From Diphasiastrum complanatum (lineage: Eukaryota; Streptophyta; Lycopodiopsida; Lycopodiales; Lycopodiaceae): a stretch of 64,000 bases of DNA. The notes under the pieces are model-generated. The model was not told the DNA's origin, searched no databases, and was given only the letters and a program-made list of their open reading frames with translations. Where the stretch lies: positions 14,884,928 to 14,948,927 of the forward strand of contig CM055094.1 in NCBI GenBank assembly GCA_029204225.1. Direction: 5' to 3'. A program made the position numbers and the translations under genes. Position 1 is the stretch's first letter. Every line of letters begins with the position of its first letter. This document shows, piece after piece, positions 46,901 through 57,969 of this stretch.

Positions 46901-49900
46901 AGTTTTTCATCACTGTTTTTGAGGGTTTTTTAGTAGTTTGAACATCAAACTAGATTGCCACAGACCAGCGACCTACTACTTGAAGTCAGATCAGAGTTTC
47001 AAGCAAGTTTTGGGCCTTGAATTTTAGAAAATTGGGCCAGACAGAGGGCTGTCCAGACAGCGAGGGTAGGGAGACACCAAAATCAGAAATTGAAATATTT
47101 TTTGGGTCTCAAATCAGAAGCAAACGAGCCAGTTGGGTTGTAATCAGACCAGCGAGCTACTATCCTCAAAGAACCGGGAAATATAGTCCTCAGAAACAGC
47201 TAAGTCATCTTTCTTTTCCCTTGTACAGTTGTGAATTAGTCTTTTAGACTTTTTTTCTTCAGAAGTTAAGGTAGCTCTCTTTCAGTTCCGAAGATGACCA
47301 CTCCTCAGGGACTTGATCAACCCCAGGAGAGAGGCTTCGACGAAACTTGAAACAGAAGCCTTGGCTTACAGAAAAGGGAAGGAACCCATGGAAGTGGAAG
47401 AACAGGAACAGTTCGCCGAAGAACTCGACGAACTGGTTACCAAGGAGCAGTTTCTCCAATTGGTAACAGAAGTGGATGAACTGAAGTTGGCATTAGCCAA
47501 TTTCAAGTCCAGTGTGGACGACTCGTTCGCTGAACTCAAAAACTTGATTTTGAGTTCCGCGAAAGGAAGCCTTCCCTCCACTTCTCAGTTATCCCCTTCT
47601 CCACTTCCATCAGTTTCGGGTGAGACTTTACGGTCTCACCCCAGTGTTTTTAAAGACTTAAAACCTCCTACTTTTAATGGAGAAGAGAAGGATAGAAATG
47701 CAGATATTCTACAAACCTTCCTCAGCAAATGGAAGAACATTCATGCTCTTAAACAGACCCCTGACCATTTGCAAGCTATTGAAGCCAGTCTTTCCTTAGG
47801 GCCTATGGCCTATAAGTGGTGGTTAAATCTCCAGGAGACTGGGCAGACTCCCCGGTCATGGAAAGCTTTTGAAGAAGCTTTCTTAAGAGAATTTCTACCA
47901 GAGAATGAACTTGATAGAGCCTGGGAAGCCTGGGAAAGAACAGAAATGGATAAATCCCTCATCCAATATATCTCGCAGTATCGAGAAGCAATTTTAAAGA
48001 TTAAAAATATGGATGACTATCAGAAAATCAGGGGATTTGTCCATGGCCTCAAAGATGAAATAACCTTTCAGATAATGCACCTGGATCGAACAGATATTGT
48101 TCTCAGGAGAGATTGGCTCTACAGTTTAGGACCTTCCCTCCACAGAAACTATCAGGAGAACACCCTCAGCTTTCAGCATAAAGGCCGAGAGATCCAGTTG
48201 CATGGGGAGCATGATGTTCCCAACAGCCCTATGGTCTGCAGTTCAGAGCTCTGTCAGCTAATCGAAGACGAAGACCATCAGGTATTCTTATGTGACTTTC
48301 AGTTTATTCCTGAAGTTTCTATTTCCAGTTCTATTCAGCAGAAAATTAGAAATTTTATTGTCTAAATTTAAAGATGTTTTTCCTGAAGATTTGCCACATG
48401 GTTTACCACCTAGCAGAGAGGTAGATCATGTAATAAACCTAGTACCAGGTACAACACCTATTTCTAAACCTCCGTATCGGGTCAGCCGAACAGAGGATGA
48501 AGAAATAATTAGGCAGTTAACAGATTATCTTGGGAAAGGCCAAATTCAGACCAGTAGTTCACCATGGGCCTCACCAGTCTTATTGGTGAAAAAGAAAGAG
48601 GGGTCTATGCGTTTTTGCGTAGATTACAGAGCCCTCAATAAAGTCACAATTAAGAATAAATACCCTATGCCTTGGGCAGACGAGTTGTTTGACCAACTCG
48701 ACTGGGCTAAGTTTTTCAGCAAAATAGACCTCAGATCGGGATATCATCAAGTCTGTATAAAATCTGAAGATGTCTCGAAAACAGCTTTTAGGACTCGTCA
48801 CGGTCATTATGAGTTTAAGGTGATGCCATTTGGGCTCACAAATGCTCCAGCTACCTTTATGACCTTGATGAACAGTGTCCTCAGACCATACTTGGGTAAG
48901 TTTGTAGTCGTATTTTTAGATGACATTCTCGTTTACAGCAAAACGAGGAAGGAGCATCTAAAACACCTCAGAAAGGTGTTTCGACTGCTCAGAAAGCATA
49001 AGCTCTATGCTAAACAATCCAAGTGTGAATTCTTCGTTGAAGAAGTAGCATATTTGGGTCACATTATCTCTTCAGATGGGATTAAGATGGACCCAAATAA
49101 GGTTAAAGCCATACTTAGTTGGCTGAGACCTCAGAATATTTTGGAACTTCAGATCTTTCTTGGTTTGGCGGGATATTACAGACGATTTGTCAAGGAATAT
49201 GCTCAGATAGCAGTTCCCATGACAAATCTTCTTAAGGGGAAGGGAAAGGAGTTCATTTGGGAGTCCGCACAGCAGGAGAGCTTTGATGCTCTCAAAACAG
49301 CCTTAGCTACAGCACCAGTTTTAAAAGTCGTCGACCCCAATCAGCCATTTGTGGTCGAAACAGATGCTAGCGACTTTGCAGTAGGTGCTGTGCTAACTCA
49401 GGGTGGACGACCAGTTGCGTTCGAGAGTAAAAAACTCGAGCCAGCTCAGACTAGGTACAATGCCTATGAAAAGGAACTCTTTTCTATAGTACATGCCCTT
49501 AAGACTTGGAGGCATTATTTGTATGGTGCCAATTTTGAGGTCCTGACAGACCATGAGAGTCTCAGATACCTTTGCAATCAACCTGAGCTTAGAGGTCGGA
49601 AAGCTCGTTGGGCAGAGTTGATGCAAGAGTTTGACATGTCTATCAGATATAGGCATGGAAAATTCAATACAATAGCAGATGCCCTTAGCAAAATGCCTAT
49701 GATAAACGAGCTAAGTTTTACTCAGATTCGTAATGAGTTACTCGAGTCCTTGAGAGGGAAATGCCATCATGATGCATTCTTCTCTACTATCTGGAACTCA
49801 GTCCAGAACAGACAGTTACAGACTCCAGAACCAGTTCCCGGGGTTGGTGCTAGTTCATCCAAGAATACGGCAGCTTCCGTTGAGGATGATGATGAGTCCG

Positions 49901-52900
49901 AGTATACGTCGTCAGGTGACGTTGAGGATTCTGAGCCTGTATTACCCAAGCAAACCCCAGTGGTTGAGGGTCAGTTGACTCAAGGATTCAAATGGAAACA
50001 ATATTCCATTCAGGATGAGTACTTGCTGTATAGAGATAGAGTATGTGTCCCCAATTCAGAGGATTGTAGGCAGCAGGTCCTATATGAATGTTATGACAAT
50101 CCTAGTGTGGGACACCCAGGCATACAGAAGACCTATGAGCTTCTTCGTAAGCAATTTTTCTGGCCCAGTATAAAAAAGGACGTCCACCAGTATGTAACTA
50201 GTTGCCAGAAATGTCAAGTAAATAAAGCAGAGCGTTTAAAGGCAGGAGGGTTGTTGCATCCCTTAGAAATACCAGCTGGTAAATGGGAGAGTATCTCCAT
50301 GGATTTTATAGTAGGCCTGCCTAAAACCCAAAAGGGTAATGACGCTATATGGGTCACAGTTGACCGTCTGACCAAAATGGCTCATTTCATTCCGACCAAA
50401 ACAACCGTTAGAGCTCCAGAGTTAGCGAGGTTGTTTGTAGACGGGCTATTTAAATTGTACGGTCTACCTTCTGGCATAGTCAGCGACCGGGACAGTAAGT
50501 TTACTGGAAATTTTTGGAGGGCAGTATTCCATCATCTCCATACTAAACTTAATATGAGTACCACCGACCATCCACAGACGGACGGTCAAACAGAAAGGGT
50601 AAATCAAGTGCTGGAGGATATGCTTTTGCATACGTCAGGAAGAAGCAGACTAATTGGGAGGAGTATCTCGCGATATTAGAGTTTGCTTACAACAGTACCA
50701 AACATTCAGCTACGGGATACAGCCCATTTATGCTGATGTACGGTTTTCAGCCACGCTCACCCACAGCTGTAGGGTTTAAACAAGAAAAAGTTGAAGCAGC
50801 CAGAAACTTTTTAGAGGACCTAAACCAGATGATAGAACATGCTAAGCGTAGCATTAGGCAGTCCCAGGATCGAGCCAGGCATTATGCAGATCCACACAGA
50901 CGGGATGTGCAGTTCTCCACTGGTGAGAAAGTCTACTTGAGAGTCCCAGTTGACTCTAAAACCCTCAAATCAGGAGTGTGTGCTAAGTTGTCTCCGAGGT
51001 ATTGTGGTCCCTTTACCATCAGTAGGAGACTAGGCGAGGTCACCTATGAACTAGAACTCCCACACAGCAGTAAGGTTTTTCCAGTCTTTCATGTAAGTCA
51101 GTTACGAAAAGCCTTAACCAGATCAGAAAATCTGGTAGGGGACAGTGTTCTAGTTCTCCCATTGGATCCTCAGCAACCTCCACATGAACTAGAGGAGATT
51201 CTTGATAGTAGAGAGACGCAGACTCGTCATACTCTATACCGAGAATATCTGGTTAAGTGGAATGATCAGCCTGTTGAGAATGCCACTTGGGAAAGAGGCA
51301 GCGTCCTTCGCAAGATTTTTCCAGACTTTGTCTTAGAGGACCAAGACAGTTCTTAAGGGGGAGGGAGTGTTTCGAGCTCGTAACCAGTGCCGAACCCTAG
51401 AGAACACAGATATGTCAGATACCACAGTCAGGGTCGTGTCCAGCGTACATGACCAACAGGGCAAGACAGTGTGAGTAGTGTGCCCCAGCACGGTCCATAG
51501 CGATGGCGGGCCTAACACAGCCTAGGGACCCTGTCAGCAGGATAGGGCCCCCAGTTGGGTCCCGACGTGCAGTCGGCCACGTCAGTGCCACGTGGCCGAC
51601 ACTTGGCAGTAGCATGCTACCAGTCCTCACACTGGGCTAGGAGGGGCTTACTCTATATCAAGGAGTAGGAAGGTTGGGTGGATCAGTTAGTGTTTGCCCT
51701 ACTGTGGTGTTAGGATCTATTACATATATCCAGGTAGAAGAGAGGCATAGGGCCTTTCAGACAGCCCGTGAGTCTGGCAGACGAGTCATTTATCGAGATG
51801 GACGAGTGCGCTTTCTTGACAACGCTCCTAGCAGCTCTCAGTGCTAGGGGTTTGGGGTCCCCGGGTTCGGGAGTGCCCGTGTTCCGGGGCCCCATCCACA
51901 CCATTTCCGGATTGGAGTATGGAACTGTGATGGTATCCACTCATCTTCCATAACTGGCGACCTGATCGACTTCATCACTGACAGAGATCTATTGCTTTTT
52001 ACAGAGACTCACGAGAGTCAGGAGAGAGGACTACCGATTTTTCCAGGTTATAGATGGGATTCCGTATACAGACCTAAGACTAGATCAGCTAGTGGTCGTG
52101 GATCCGGAGGTGTTGCATGCTTATATAGGGAGTCTCTTCACCCAAGCATCGAGTTCATCAGACACGACGAGTATGCACGTTATATATGGATTCGTATTGT
52201 TGGACAGGATATTGGATTGGACAGGGACCTCTTTGTGGCGGCATGCTATTTTCCTCCAGAGTCTTCGTCCTTTGCTGAGTACACAGGTTCCACCTACCTT
52301 GTTTTATTGCCTGACATCATCAGATTCGCAGAGCGAGGGCATATCCTCCTTACTGGGGATTTTAATGCCCGAACCTCCTCACGGCAGTCAGAGTTTTATG
52401 ACATCACCAACCAACTCCGCGTTCATGCCCTTGACAGTGATGAGATGGGAGTTACCCAGGTGTCAGAGGACAGCTTGGGACCTATTACCCCCTACGGTGA
52501 GCATTTATTGCAGTTTGGAGAGGCTCTTGAGTTAGCCATTTACAATGGCCTAACTTGCTGGCCAAACTCCGGTAGTTATACTTGTCACCCCCATAGTGGT
52601 GGACATAGTGTTGTGGATTATCTCATGGGATCACCATTCTCCATACCTCTCATCTCTGACTTTCATATATCTCCCACCACTCTCTCTAATCACTCCTTTC
52701 TCTCCTTCGCTATCGACCGCCTCCCACCTCCCCAGCCATCCTCACATCCCTTGCTTACACGTGCACCCAGGTATACATTCAGTTCTCTCTATACGCCAAC
52801 TTACCAGGAATCTCTAGCCTCCCTACTCCATTCCTTTCCACATGATAGTACCATCGAGACTCAGGCTGCCTTCCTTAGCACCTCTCTTCATACCGCTGCT

Positions 52901-55377
52901 TCCCTAGTTTTTCCATCTAACACCTATAAAGGCAGACACACTCGTTCCTCATCATTACGGCCTTTGCACCCCCCGTGGTATGATGCCGAATGTCGCTCTC
53001 TCCATCACCTTGTCAACCATGCCCGTACTCATGATCCTCACCTCCTCCGCTTCGCCAGACGCTCTTGTCGTCGCACACTCCGCCGGAAAAAGCGCGCCTA
53101 TGAAGACTCTGAAGGAAAACGTCTTGTTGACCTTCTCTTTAGTTCCTCTTCAGGTGCCTTTTGGCGTGAATTTATCCCCCGTGCTCCACCACCTCTCCTG
53201 GATGACCTCCGCAAATGGACCGACTACGCTACCAGCCTATATACCATACCCACAGACACACCCACCTCTATCTCTCCACGCCCTTCTGAGTTCACCTTCT
53301 TCACCTCTGACATGGTACTCGCGGCCATCAAGAGAATGAAGTCCCATAAGGCAAGAGATATTGAAGACCTCGAATCTGAACTCCTAACCCATGCTTCCGA
53401 CCTCCTTGCTCCCACACTAGCCACTCTCAATTCCGCCGTTGTTTTTGGTTTCCCTTCATCCTGGTGCACCAACATCATCCATCCTATTCATAAAAATGGT
53501 GATCCCATGATTCTACCGCACTATCATGATTGGACATGTTCTCACGAAGCTCTATGGCACCATACTCCAGTCTGCAGTGAGTTCAGAGGCGGAAAACCGG
53601 AGATTACATGCATTGGGGCAGGCAGGTTTTAGATCTCATTATTCTACCACTGACCATATCTTCACACTCCGAGCTTTGATTGAGGAAGCTAAGTACATGA
53701 AAGAGAAGGTTTACTGTCGTTTTGTGGACTTCAGGAAAGCCTCTGATTCTGTACCACGCTCCCTACTCATTCAGAGACTTTGTGACCTTGGTTTCTCCAC
53801 AGATATTGTTCTAGCAGTGATGGCTCTTTATGAGAAGGTCTTGGGATGTTTCCGACATGATAGTGGCCTATTAGATCACATTTGGAGCACCATCGGGGTG
53901 AAACAGGGATGTTCTCTTTCACCGGTTCTCTTTGGATTATACATTGATGAGTTAGAGCGAGTCATCTCACAGTGTGGCGGGGCTGGATGTAGACTTGGCA
54001 CCATCTGATTGCTATTCTCCTCTATGCGGATGATGTGGTACTTGTATCCCCGACCAGAGAGGGATCACAGAGGCAGTTGGATTGTTTACAGGGATTTTGT
54101 ACCAGATGGGGATTGGGGGTGAACACTACGAAGACCAAAGTTATGGTCTTCAACACTTCTCGAGCTTTCATGCAGCGCCAGGAGTTCACCCTAGATGGGC
54201 AGGCCTTAGAGGTAGTTTCCTCTTATACTTATTTGGGAATACTCTTTTTTGGTCCTACCTTTAGCATGCGACAGGCGGCCACCACCCAACTTGGGAAGGG
54301 GCACTCCTCTCTTGTTCAGCTTGAGCGGTTCTGCTTCAGGAAGCTCATCAGAGATGCTCGTAGTAAGTGTAGACTTTTTGATACTATTGTCACCCCCACT
54401 GCCATGTATGCAGCAAAGGTACTCATCAGTATATCAGGCGCGTCTTATATCGGGCATACCTCGATCATACTTGGAGGCGACAGCGTGGGGTTAAACCCGA
54501 CTATTACTAGACTCACTTTATTGAGCTTGACATAGCAGGGTTCCCAGTTTTGCCACACTATTTGGACTCAGGGTTATCACACTGCTTCAGATTTACATTG
54601 GGCCAGCTTCGCGTATCATCACATCAGTTGGCTATTGAGACTGGGAGATTCCAGGGTATCCCGAGAGCGAAGCGGATTTGTCAGTTATGCTCCTTGGATG
54701 AGGTGGAGTCAGAGGAGCACTTTATCTTTAGGTGCCCAGTATATTACGAGATCAGAGGGAGATACCATTGTTTGTTCCGTGACACACCCGTCACCCTACG
54801 ATCCCTCCTAGCCTATGAGGACTCCAGATGTGTTGCACTCATGATACGGGAGATGTTTATACTACGACAGGGGCTGTGTTAGACAGCCCAGCAGAGTCAT
54901 GTTTCTCAGCCTTAGATCACTTCTTTCTTCTCCAGGAGGAGAGGACGAGACCTAGTATTTGATGATGATGATGATGGTGATGATGACTTACCTGCCCATA
55001 GAGATCGGAGACAGTGCCCCATACATACCCATGTTGCAGCACGAGCTACTCGACTTACCACGAGGAGACCTCTTCACCCTCCTAGACGACGTCAGCGACC
55101 ACCAGTGGCCCTCCATGCGGCCCGTATTACATCCTTTTACAGCATCAGCAGGACAGGATTGGATGATAGTGTCATACCCCACTCATGACTTTTAGCAGTA
55201 TACATGCTCCCACATGTTTCATATATCATCACATCTATTTCAGTTCATAGCTTTAGATTTGTATTTATGTTACCGTTCTGGAGACGTTTCATACGCTCCC
55301 ATTGTTACCACATACTTGACTTGTACATTTACTAGTCTTATATGCCTTTTGGCATGGAAAAGACATTAATAAAGCTT

Positions 55378-55448
<71 letters not shown>

Positions 55449-57870
55449 GCACAGAGCAAGCCATTTCTAACTAACCATTCAAATTGCGTAATTCAAACCA
55501 TTTCTAACTAGCCATTCAAATTTCACATACCTAACCATTTGTAACCAACCATGATAAATTAGCCATGACACGAATAGACTGTAAAAAAATATATACATCT
55601 CATATGATGCCAATGTACACGATGCTCTGTGTATCAATATCTACAAGTCTGTGCTAAAAAAATCATCCCTCTGCGTGCCAGATGCATCTGCAGGGGTGTC
55701 AAATACAAAGTCTGGCTGGGAGTCTGGAGGCATCTAGGACTCCTCCAAGTTTGGGCCAAGGCCTGCCAAGAGACAACTAGAAAAATCGGTGTGTCCCCTC
55801 TTGGCTGGCCTGCCTCTGGGTCTGCCGGAAGGAACCCTCTGTGGTACACTCCTGCTTGGGGGTCTCCCTCTGCCACGAGGGGGTCTCTGGGAAGAACCAA
55901 CTACCTGTGATGCTCTGAGTCGTCTCTGCGCAATCTGTCTTTGGGCGGCAGCCTCTGTCTCCCTCGCAAACTCTGACCAGCCATCATCTGGAAGGGGGCG
56001 TGTAGCGGGAGCATTGGGTGGGGCACGTGGACCATCCCCTGCAATGTCGACCGTCTCGTCAGAATCATATTTGGGCTCATCAGAGGAGGAGGGCAATGGA
56101 ACGTCAGCAGGGAGAGGGGTAGGCTCCTCGGTGTCAGAATCATCCTCAGGATCACCCCGCAGAGCACGCCGAGCGGCCTTGTCTGGATCAACCTCTGGCT
56201 CGCCCTTAGGGTCAGCCGCTGATTGCAACCCAACCCGACGATGAGCTGGCAGATGTTGCCTTATTTTACGTGGACACAGTACCAGAATGGGCTGTCGACA
56301 TTGTTGCAATCATCGGGATTGACCTACACAAGTCAATCATTCGTGAGAATAGCCGAAGCAATCGTGAGGGCATTAAACTGATTGTCTTAAACTAATAAGA
56401 GAGCAAACGACAGAGCATAGACATATACCTGCAACAGTAGGGAGCGTACGCCAGGATGGTCGGTCCTGTTGTTCCTTGTAGTGAATGGCATAGTTCTGTT
56501 GACCATTCACTCTTTTGGTGTCCATTCACCCTAAATCTATCTCATCACATAGGCCATGGTACTATGTAGAATGCGTTAATGGTCCAGGAACACTGTCCAC
56601 AGGTTCGTGATCCCGATACGAACCCAAGGGATCGAGCCTGGCTCGATTTAGGTATCGTTCGGTCAAAATGGCCCTTCGACTGGAGAGAAACGCATTTAGG
56701 TCAAGCGAAATGGACTAGTTTTGCAGCTTTCCGTCCGACGGCCCCGTTTTTCCAAACAGGATCCGTTTCAGGTGCCGTCTGTTTCGACCAGTGGACAACC
56801 TCGATAGGAACCTGTGGGAACAGACAAGACGAGGAAACGACCGACGGTCGGCCCGCAACGTCCGTCCGAAGTTTGACGTTAAACAGGGCTCCCGGGACAC
56901 TTTGTCCGGTCGGGACCTGAAAACTGGGAGATGGTTCGGAGCCCCCGTGTTGGTACGCAAAATTTCGACCGCGTGTTGTAGCGTGTTGAAGTAGTGCCAT
57001 ACGTAATTAGTAAGCTGTTGAAGTTCATCCGGGGAGAAACCGATCTCATCAACCGAGACACAGTAGTGTGTAGGTCTTGTGGTTTTCTGTAGTGAATGAC
57101 ACAGTTTTGCATAGATAACTAGTAAGCTGTTGAAGTTCATCGGGGGGAAACTGATCTCATCATATAAGACATAGTAGTCTGTAGGTCTTCTGGTTTCCTG
57201 TCTTGAGAGCTTGTCACTCTTCTGGTGAGCATTGATTTCCCCCAGAGACTTCTGGTCCTGAGAGCTTGTCACTCTTCTGGTGAGCATTCACCTCTCCCAA
57301 ATCCTCTGGTGAGCATTGATTTCCCCCAGAGACTTCTGGTTCTGAGAGCTTGTCACTCTTCTGGTGAGCGTTCACCTCTCCCAAATCCTCTGGCGAGCAT
57401 TCACTTCTTTGAGACAGTCACTGATGCACCTAAACCCCAAATCAGTAATATGTTTGCCATACAAACCATCATCTTCACTCAAAACCACTTTCAGATCTTT
57501 CTTTGCCGCTTTTTTGGAGCTTAGTTCCCAATGAAGGTTCATAATAATTTATGAATTGCTCATTAGTCATCGTTGTTTAGTAATATCTCAGTTATGAGAG
57601 GCATGGCCCAGTGGTTAGGTCTGTTGCAAATTTTTTTGGTACCGTTTTCCTATTTTTTATCAGGAGGGGGCAGGTGGGTGCCAGACACCCTCTGATAATT
57701 AATTCCGGGGGAAAAACAGGGGCCATAAATTGCTTTTATTTTGCTTTTAGGATGGGGGACAGCGTGCGCAGGTGCTTTAATTTTTTATTTTTGAAATTTT
57801 TTTTTTTCTTAAAATCGGACGCGTCTGGACGCGGACGCACCCGTGACGCGTCCGTGTCCACGGTCCCCTT

Positions 57871-57969
<99 letters not shown>

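Larger units (their letters stand above)
46298..51724 (+). mobile_element. Element 3: chromovirus (Ty3/gypsy) in FKGP intron 5
   Basis: The 3' LTR is 51368-51724 (TGTTTCGAGC...TTACA). The 5' LTR survives only as 46298-46494, lacking the first ~160 bp. The shared 197 bp is nearly identical between the two LTRs, so the element is fairly young. The primer site is tRNA-iMet. gag and pol are in sense with FKGP. Zinc knuckle and protease are missing and one frameshift splits pol, so it is not autonomous. No target duplication can be shown because the 5' end is lost. Confidence 0.92.
51725..55443 (+). mobile_element. LINE (non-LTR retrotransposon) with endonuclease and RT, in FKGP intron 5
   Basis: Starts right after the Element 3 LTR, so it is 5'-truncated or was the insertion target of Element 3. 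Endonuclease and RT are in the same sense as FKGP. The 3' end is the hairpin TATATGCCTTTTGGCATG, then ACATTAATAAAGC and a (CT)n tail (55372-55443). Frameshifts make it inactive. The clade was not determined. Confidence 0.85.

Noticed and set aside
54959-55195. Small ORF after LINE RT (starting with a Met run)
   Set aside because: The Met run is a (GAT)n repeat. No conserved content; it lies in the LINE 3' UTR.
57002-57410. CRISPR-like spaced repeats
   Set aside because: Plain tandem duplications of 84 and 112 bp units, in an intron of a plant gene. No CRISPR spacing.
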